A stretch of 64,000 nt of DNA from Liolophura sinensis (lineage: Eukaryota > Mollusca > Polyplacophora > Chitonida > Chitonidae): the NCBI RefSeq assembly GCF_032854445.1, contig NC_088301.1, forward strand, positions 9,670,281 to 9,734,280, in the 5' to 3' direction. Position 1 is the first letter of the stretch; every line of letters begins with the position of its first letter. Positions 58,695 to 64,000 of the stretch are shown piece after piece. A program made the position numbers and the translations under genes. Below the pieces are notes generated by a model. The model saw nothing but the letters and a program-made list of their open reading frames with translations. It searched no databases and was not told where the DNA came from.

Positions 58695-58825
58695 GAATGC
58701 AAAAGACGGAGAACACGGAGAATGAAGCAGCGACGACAGTGGGATAATTGGTAAATAATCACAAATAACCGGTGAAATCCGGCCTCTTGTCAGTTTTTCT
58801 CAGCTATAGAATTTTATTCCAACCT
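58695..58825 (-). repeat. Family D dispersed repeat, copy 7
   Basis: Minus strand: 'aataaaattct', 'ctgacaagaggccggatttc', 'accggttatttgtgattatt', 'cactgtcgtcgctgct'. The core is the best match to the family consensus. It lacks the 'atgctgta' block seen in most copies. Confidence 0.75.
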
Positions 58826-59499
58826 AACTCACGATAAAAACCGATGCACAGTATATACCACAATTAGTCTTTTGAATATTAAATTTTCTTCTTCATTACC
58901 TCTCGCCCTTGGGGGGGGTATAAATGGTCTAATGTAATGGGCACAAAGTTGGGTTAGATTTTCCCGCGCAATGGCGCCTTGAGATCCAAGTCACAATAAC
59001 CATTTACTTCTTGTAATCTATGAGTACTACGTGACCATGTTGTCCAGACATCCTCATCGAGAGAGCAGGAATGGGCAATAGAGTAAAGTGCTTGGGTTCG
59101 ATTTACTTTAGGAGGGAAAGGTTCCCCTATTAGCCCCAGAAAACGCTGAGGTATTATAACAATACGTGGGTGTCTGGAAGAAGTCGAACGGTGGTAGCTT
59201 CCACACTAATTGGGCTCCAGTCACCTAAACCCTATCGGCTGCATGACAGCTAAGGTCACATTTCACGGTCGAAAATAAGACGTTGGTAATTTGCACAACT
59301 TCATTTATTGCCTTTGTTGATCCCGCTCGAAACAATATTTCTGTGTAACTTAGCAACTGTTGTCTTTTGATTAAACTTATTTCCATTCTTGATTGATGTG
59401 AACAGATTCCAGCCTGAACTCCTATTAATTCATTTTGACAGATGCGCCGTGAAAACCCACTTTCAAGCCAACATTCATGGCGTCCAAAAACTTTACAGT
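58826..59499. other. Unassigned stretch
   Basis: A short G-run lies near 58913. No gene or repeat could be assigned. Confidence 0.35.
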
Positions 59500-59690
59500 A
59501 AATGACTAGAAGTACACTTATAATGATTTCATGACATTTGAGTAGACCTACGATTACAATGATTTCATGACATTTGAGTAGATGTACAATTGTAGTGATA
59601 TCATGACATTTGACTAGACGTACAATTATAATCATATCACGACATTTGATTACACGTACACTTATAATGATATCATGACATTTTTACATT
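59500..59690. repeat. 36-bp tandem repeat, about 5 copies
   Basis: Units start at 59537, 59573, 59609, 59645 and 59681 (the last partial), with words 'tttgagtaga', 'gtacaattataat' and 'gatatcatgaca'. A diverged copy precedes them. The 36-bp unit equals 12 codons, so the 136-codon minus-strand frame here (59225-59635) shows a 12-residue period ending in KCHE. It is likely a by-product. Confidence 0.9.
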
Positions 59691-60627
59691 CTATTAAATA
59701 AAAATACTCAAATTAAAGGCTTTATAGCCCTTACAATTTATGTTTTTAAAAGTCACCTCTGCAGCAGGATTAAGAGTTTGACTCCACCTTGGCGGTAAAA
59801 GTGAAACAAGTGGTTTATTTCATACTGCCGTTTTCTTTTCTAATTCCCAATCAATGGTAATTTTAAGCTACTGCAGTTTACCTAGTTTTTTTACCAACTG
59901 ATTCAGCATTCAGCTAAAGGTAACAAATTTTGCTACTGTTTCTAAGTTCATTCAGGGCACATAAATCAGTAAATCTACAAACGAAATACAAGTCCGCCAA
60001 TTACACAAGTCCCTAGGCCTTTTATTTCCATAAAAAATTCCTGAATGACAAATTGAAGCATTTTATTCAGGAAGACTTGTGTGACAGTCTACATGCTGCT
60101 TGAAAGGTCATTTCTATTTAATACGCATTCTGGCACACGTCCGTTCAAGATCTAAAACCTATTTGCGTCAGATATATTGGAGACTTAGTCTTTGACCTGA
60201 ATATTCCACTTATCACTAACTAAGGAATTCGTGTCAGTTCTTCATGAACATCGTGTACCGGCACATATCTCAGCTTCCAGGCTTTGGTGACGTAGTGATC
60301 ACATGTGGGGAAATCGGTTAATACACACCGTAGTTATCCCAAAAAGCGACGGTCTTGAAAATTAATTGGTTTGTCTGAGTGTTTTGGTTTACTTTACAGG
60401 AAGGATATAGAGCGTCACCTACATGTGAGTGCGCTTAACCCTCACTCAGATCTTTGAGTATTGTTGTGGTGAAGATTCTAAAGGTCTCCTTCACGTGTAG
60501 TTACACCTTCAAAAGCAGATATGATTTGCTGCACAGTAGACATAACGCTTTGTTCGAGCTTAAGCCCTACCCATGCAGAGAGATCGTATATTCGGTAGTG
60601 TATTACGTTTTTGTATTGTTAATGGCA
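59691..60627. other. Unassigned stretch
   Basis: No assignable gene or repeat. Confidence 0.35.
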
Positions 60628-60710
60628 ACCCTTTCACCATGATGCTGGCCATCATGGTACAAGTGAAATATTCTTCGGTACGGAGTAAAACTCCAGTCAA
60701 CTAAATACAG
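60628..60710 (+). mobile_element. SINE-A 3' fragment
   Basis: 'caccatgatgctggccatca', 'aagtgaaatattcttcggta' and 'cggagtaaaactccagtcaa' identify the 3' end. The tail is short and decayed. Confidence 0.8.
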
Positions 60711-62685
60711 TAATGACAGCGTCTTTCATTTCATTGTGATAAGTGTTGTGTGCAAAGTTATAATCTTTGTTCTTTTTTCTAGCAAATAACAGTGAAAAGG
60801 TGTCAAATATTGGGTTAAATAGCGCTTGGCCCAAGGTGCCGCTGGTTTGAATCGAGCCATTCAACCAGTCCTTATATCCGCGCGCTGTCAACTTAGATCA
60901 AAAATATTTTAATATGAAAAGCAACTATATGGCGCAGAGAACAAGGGATTATTTTTAACTGTTTTGTTATTCTCGATCATGTCGAACAACAAAGACCAAC
61001 GGAAAAATCATTATCGCTTAAATTAAGTAGCTATTATCGCTATGCGGCGCTACTTATGGAAATATTTATTTATTGACTACCAGCTTCAAAAATAAAAACG
61101 AGGCATTGTCTTTATTAGTGTAAAAACTACTTTTGGAAAAGAAATGACAAATGGAATACACACTGCCGACCTTTTCCAAATGTTATAGGCAAATAATAAG
61201 CTATGAGCGATGTGGCCCATGCCCAATGAAGCATATTTAAGCTATTTTGTGGAATGCATTTCCCTTCACGTGACAGTTACAGTGCAATAAAAACGCTCCA
61301 TTCTTAATTTTACAGAAGAATTTAAAATGTAAGCCTTTGTTTTGCATTTGAAATTTGAGTTTTAATGACTTGCATCGGGTCGTTGCTAGAGCCTCTGTGA
61401 CGGACTTATCTGAATAAAGGCTTTGGAGTGCACAGTTACACTTCTGTGGGGCACCGGATTTCAAACCAGGAATAGGCAAAGCTAAACTGACCTCTTGGCA
61501 AAGCCAAACTGACCTCTTCAGTGCCAAGGTGCACCAAGGATTAAATTTATATGTGGCCCAAAGAGCTTCAGTGTCATTTTTTTAGCCGGGATCTGAGTTA
61601 TTTTGAGATTTTTACACAAACGTTTCCACTAACCTGTGATTTTGTACGAACGTCTGGGCCAGCTGTAATTTCTAGATACGACCATATGAGCTAACTTGTG
61701 ATTTTCGCACAGTTTTAGAGGCCAGAAGACAAGCGCAACTTTCCCGTTCAAACGTTCAACAATATTCTTCCAGGAACAATTTGCCATTTTATAGCCGTTC
61801 AGGATCAGGACCGTTTGATTCAGCCATGATGGTAGGAAAGGAAAGAAAAAATAAAATATAAAAAGTATCTGTATTCTGTTGTTAAATGTCCATCATAAAC
61901 CTCTTCAGGGCTACTGAATGTCATAAGGCACGGCAGACATTAAATATTTCTTGGTTTTCGAAGAAAGATGATACGAAGTTTATGGTTTTTATGCTAGGCT
62001 CACGTAACATATAACCCACATAATTGCCTCGCTGTCCTTTACAACAGTTTTGCCGTTCAAATTAATGTCTTCCCTGTCCGCTGTGAACAGTAAGTCCCTG
62101 TTTTATCGACTGATTCTTGCATAACGGTATTCGGTTAAGTGATATTTGGTACTTCGATCGCATAGACAAAGCTTAATGTCTCTGTTCATCCCTTCAGAGT
62201 CTCATCCTGAAAACGTTAACAAATTCGATGTCTATAGCTGTTGGGATTGATCATGTTTAGGATAACATTTTAACTCAGGCTCGTACTGATAGAATGTATA
62301 AATTTTGGCCAAACGTAAGTATCTTATTATGTAAAGCATGCATCACACTGGTAAAGCAAAACTGAGTCCCCCCCCCCACCCAAAGGAAATCAGGTCACCC
62401 TGCACATAATCTCAGCCTAATTTCAATTCAAACTTGTACTTGTGTTCACTCAGTTTAAAGAATTCTCCACGAGGAGAGACTTCAATACTAATCGTCTTGC
62501 TACAACACTAAAACAAAACTTATCTGTTAATAGCCCTTCATTTTTATGCATATTTTCGGAAATGGCGCATCAATGTGCATTATACTCGTAACGTGAGACC
62601 ACCTTGTCATCCCCATTCTGAGTTTAATTGAACGATCTGACCAGTGAGCCCTTAGGAAAGCCCTCAGTGAGCCCATCAGCAGGAG
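60711..62685. other. Unassigned stretch
   Basis: No gene or classifiable repeat. 'aaagctaaactgacctcttg' and 'aaagccaaactgacctcttc' at about 61480-61520 form a short tandem duplication. A C-run lies at about 62369. Confidence 0.35.
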
Positions 62686-62892
62686 TTTGAGTGTTTCACA
62701 CGGTATTCAAGGATTATTTTCAGTTATACGACAGCGGCCAGCAATACGGTGGGAGAAAACTGTTCAGAGCCCAGGGGAAACACACGACCATCCGCAACTT
62801 GGTGCAAGACCTTCAGACGTACGGCCGACCAGGAAGACAGTATGAGCTGGACTTCAACTCAGGGGAATCGCATTAGTCAGAGGCTACTGAGA
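62686..62892 (-). mobile_element. SINE-A, near full length, diverged
   Basis: Reverse-oriented: 'tattcaaggattattttcag', 'ttatacgacagcggccagca', 'gaccttcagacgtacggccg', 'atgagctggacttcaactca'. The tRNA-like start is lost near 62892. Confidence 0.85.
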
Positions 62893-62904
62893 AACGGAAC
62901 CTCC

Positions 62905-62940
62905 GATGGTTGCTGTTTAACACCATACTGAAGAATTTGC
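62905..62940 (-). mobile_element. SINE-A tail scrap between two inverted copies
   Basis: 'tgtttaacaccatactgaag' then 'aatttgcc' resembles the reverse SINE-A 3' end ('gttttacgccgtactcaaga'). It lies in the spacer between the copies at 62686 and 62955. Confidence 0.5.
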
Positions 62941-62954
62941 CATCCATATCAAGG

Positions 62955-63140
62955 CAAGAGCCTCCCACCAGTGCGGTCGCTGTGAGTTCAAGACCATCTC
63001 ATGTTGTGTTGGTCTACCAGCAACCTGAGGATGGTCGTGGGTTTTCCCCGGACATTGCCTGGTTTTTCTCCCACCATAATGCTGGCCGCCGTCGTATAAA
63101 TGAGATATTCTTGAGTTCAGCAATGAAATAAATAAATACA
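62955..63140 (+). mobile_element. SINE-A lacking the head
   Basis: 'agagcctcccaccagtgcgg', 'cgctgtgagttcaagaccat', 'agcaacctgaggatggtcgt' and 'cctggtttttctcccaccat', then a degraded 3' end with AATAAATAAA. It is oriented head to head with the copy at 62686-62892. Confidence 0.9.
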
Positions 63141-63799
63141 TCAAACAAATCGTATAAAAGTGTTCACCTTGACGGTTAGAGGAAACATGGAGTGCCTGGA
63201 GTAAACCACTCGCCTTCAGCAAATTTCAAGCAAACCTTCTGACCTAAAGCTGCTGCCAAAGCAGCGAGAAGTGGATTACGTGACTTCACTTTTCAACCTC
63301 ATGGCCTAAAATATGACGATGCACAACAATTCTAACTTCGTGCGACCTTTAACACATGACCCATTTTCCTAACAACATATATGTTTACCTATAATTTACA
63401 GATAAAAATCGCCGTATAAAGTTTTGTCATTGCCATTTTTCCATGACTGAACTTCAGCTAAAAGTGTCCTTGGATTTTCTGAATGTCATTCGTCTTCTGT
63501 GCAACTGCGCTTTTTCAAGTGTATGTGGGGATAAATCGGAACAAAAAATGAGCTTCCTTGATTGTTATGTCCTCGATGTAGTTTTACGTATCCGGTCGTA
63601 CCCAACTACCGGGCCAATTACCGTGTGAAAAAAATTCTCATTACCTGGTTTCGCTCAGTTTAGTCACCCAGAAAACATAAGGTTCGTTTCGTATTAGACA
63701 TGTTGACAAGAAATCTTTTTACCGACATTTCTTCTTCCTGATAGTTTTCTTCGTGCCTCTCCTGTACGATGGTGTGTGAAGGTAAATGGTAAATATTCG
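63141..63799. other. Unassigned stretch
   Basis: No assignable gene or repeat. Confidence 0.35.
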
Positions 63800-63874
63800 C
63801 CCCACCATAATGCTTCGCATACGTGATATATTCTTTAGTACGGCACAAAACACCAAATAAATAGATAAATGAAT
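63800..63874 (+). mobile_element. SINE-A 3' fragment
   Basis: 'cgccccaccataatgcttcg', 'tgatatattctttagtacgg' and 'cacaaaacaccaaataaata' are a decayed SINE-A 3' end. Confidence 0.8.
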
Positions 63875-64000
63875 ACCTTCAAATCGGTTGAAATGAACAA
63901 CTTTGGTGCCAATTATCTGAGGTGAGAAAGGTTTACCGCTGCATTCAATTATGGTTTTCCAGCTATGTAACGTTTACGCCGGTAAAACACGTACGGCAGT

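Noticed and set aside
59225-59635. 136-codon repeat protein
   Set aside because: The frame exists because the 36-bp tandem unit is a multiple of three; its other half lacks any recognisable domain.

Overview
The window looks like a stretch of a large, AT-rich, intron- and repeat-rich animal genome. There are no operons, Shine-Dalgarno sites or long open frames. The dominant signals are tRNA-headed SINEs, small terminal-inverted-repeat (TIR) elements and minisatellites. The SINE types, with AATAAATAAA-type or (ACTC)n tails and 'gtacggcgtaaaacacc' or 'gacgttaaaccccaagc' 3' ends, match my memory of lophotrochozoan genomes, most likely a mollusc. That assignment is inference from repeat style only.

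No cellular protein-coding gene can be supported. The only recognisable coding sequence is a frameshifted, internally deleted LINE ORF1 at about 34.6-35.7 kb, followed directly by a LINE-like 3' tail. Other open frames are 60-139 codons, which is close to chance expectation here. The longest are listed as low-confidence candidates.

Layout. 0-3 kb: a 17-bp array and a 39-41-bp array, the latter recurring at 2.9 kb. 4-12 kb: a SINE palindrome, a 514-bp TIR element and two copies of an unnamed repeat called family D here. 12.6-15.4 kb: SINEs and the first copy of repeat E. 16.5-18.6 kb: a 48-bp satellite with a 239-bp higher-order repeat. 18.8-21.5 kb: the second copy of repeat E running into about 29 copies of a 67-bp repeat. 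22-25.4 kb: inverted SINE pairs, family D and a degenerate CCATCG-type element. 27-31 kb: family D, a TIR element and weak open frames. 32-39 kb: a LINE remnant among several duplicated blocks, plus a 24-bp array. 39.5-50.2 kb: a dense SINE zone with clear target-site duplications and one chimeric SINE. 50-60 kb: a long-TIR MITE, a third SINE type, and 94-bp and 36-bp arrays. 60-64 kb: more SINE fragments.

Names used here: SINE-A is the tRNA-headed SINE with the AATAAATAAA-type tail. SINE-B is the tRNA-headed SINE with the (ACTC)n tail. SINE-C is a leucine/serine-tRNA-like-headed SINE. Family D is a roughly 250-300-bp dispersed repeat with at least seven copies in both orientations, which I cannot assign to a known class. 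It is the best candidate for something undescribed. Nothing suggests a defence system, CRISPR array or gene cluster.
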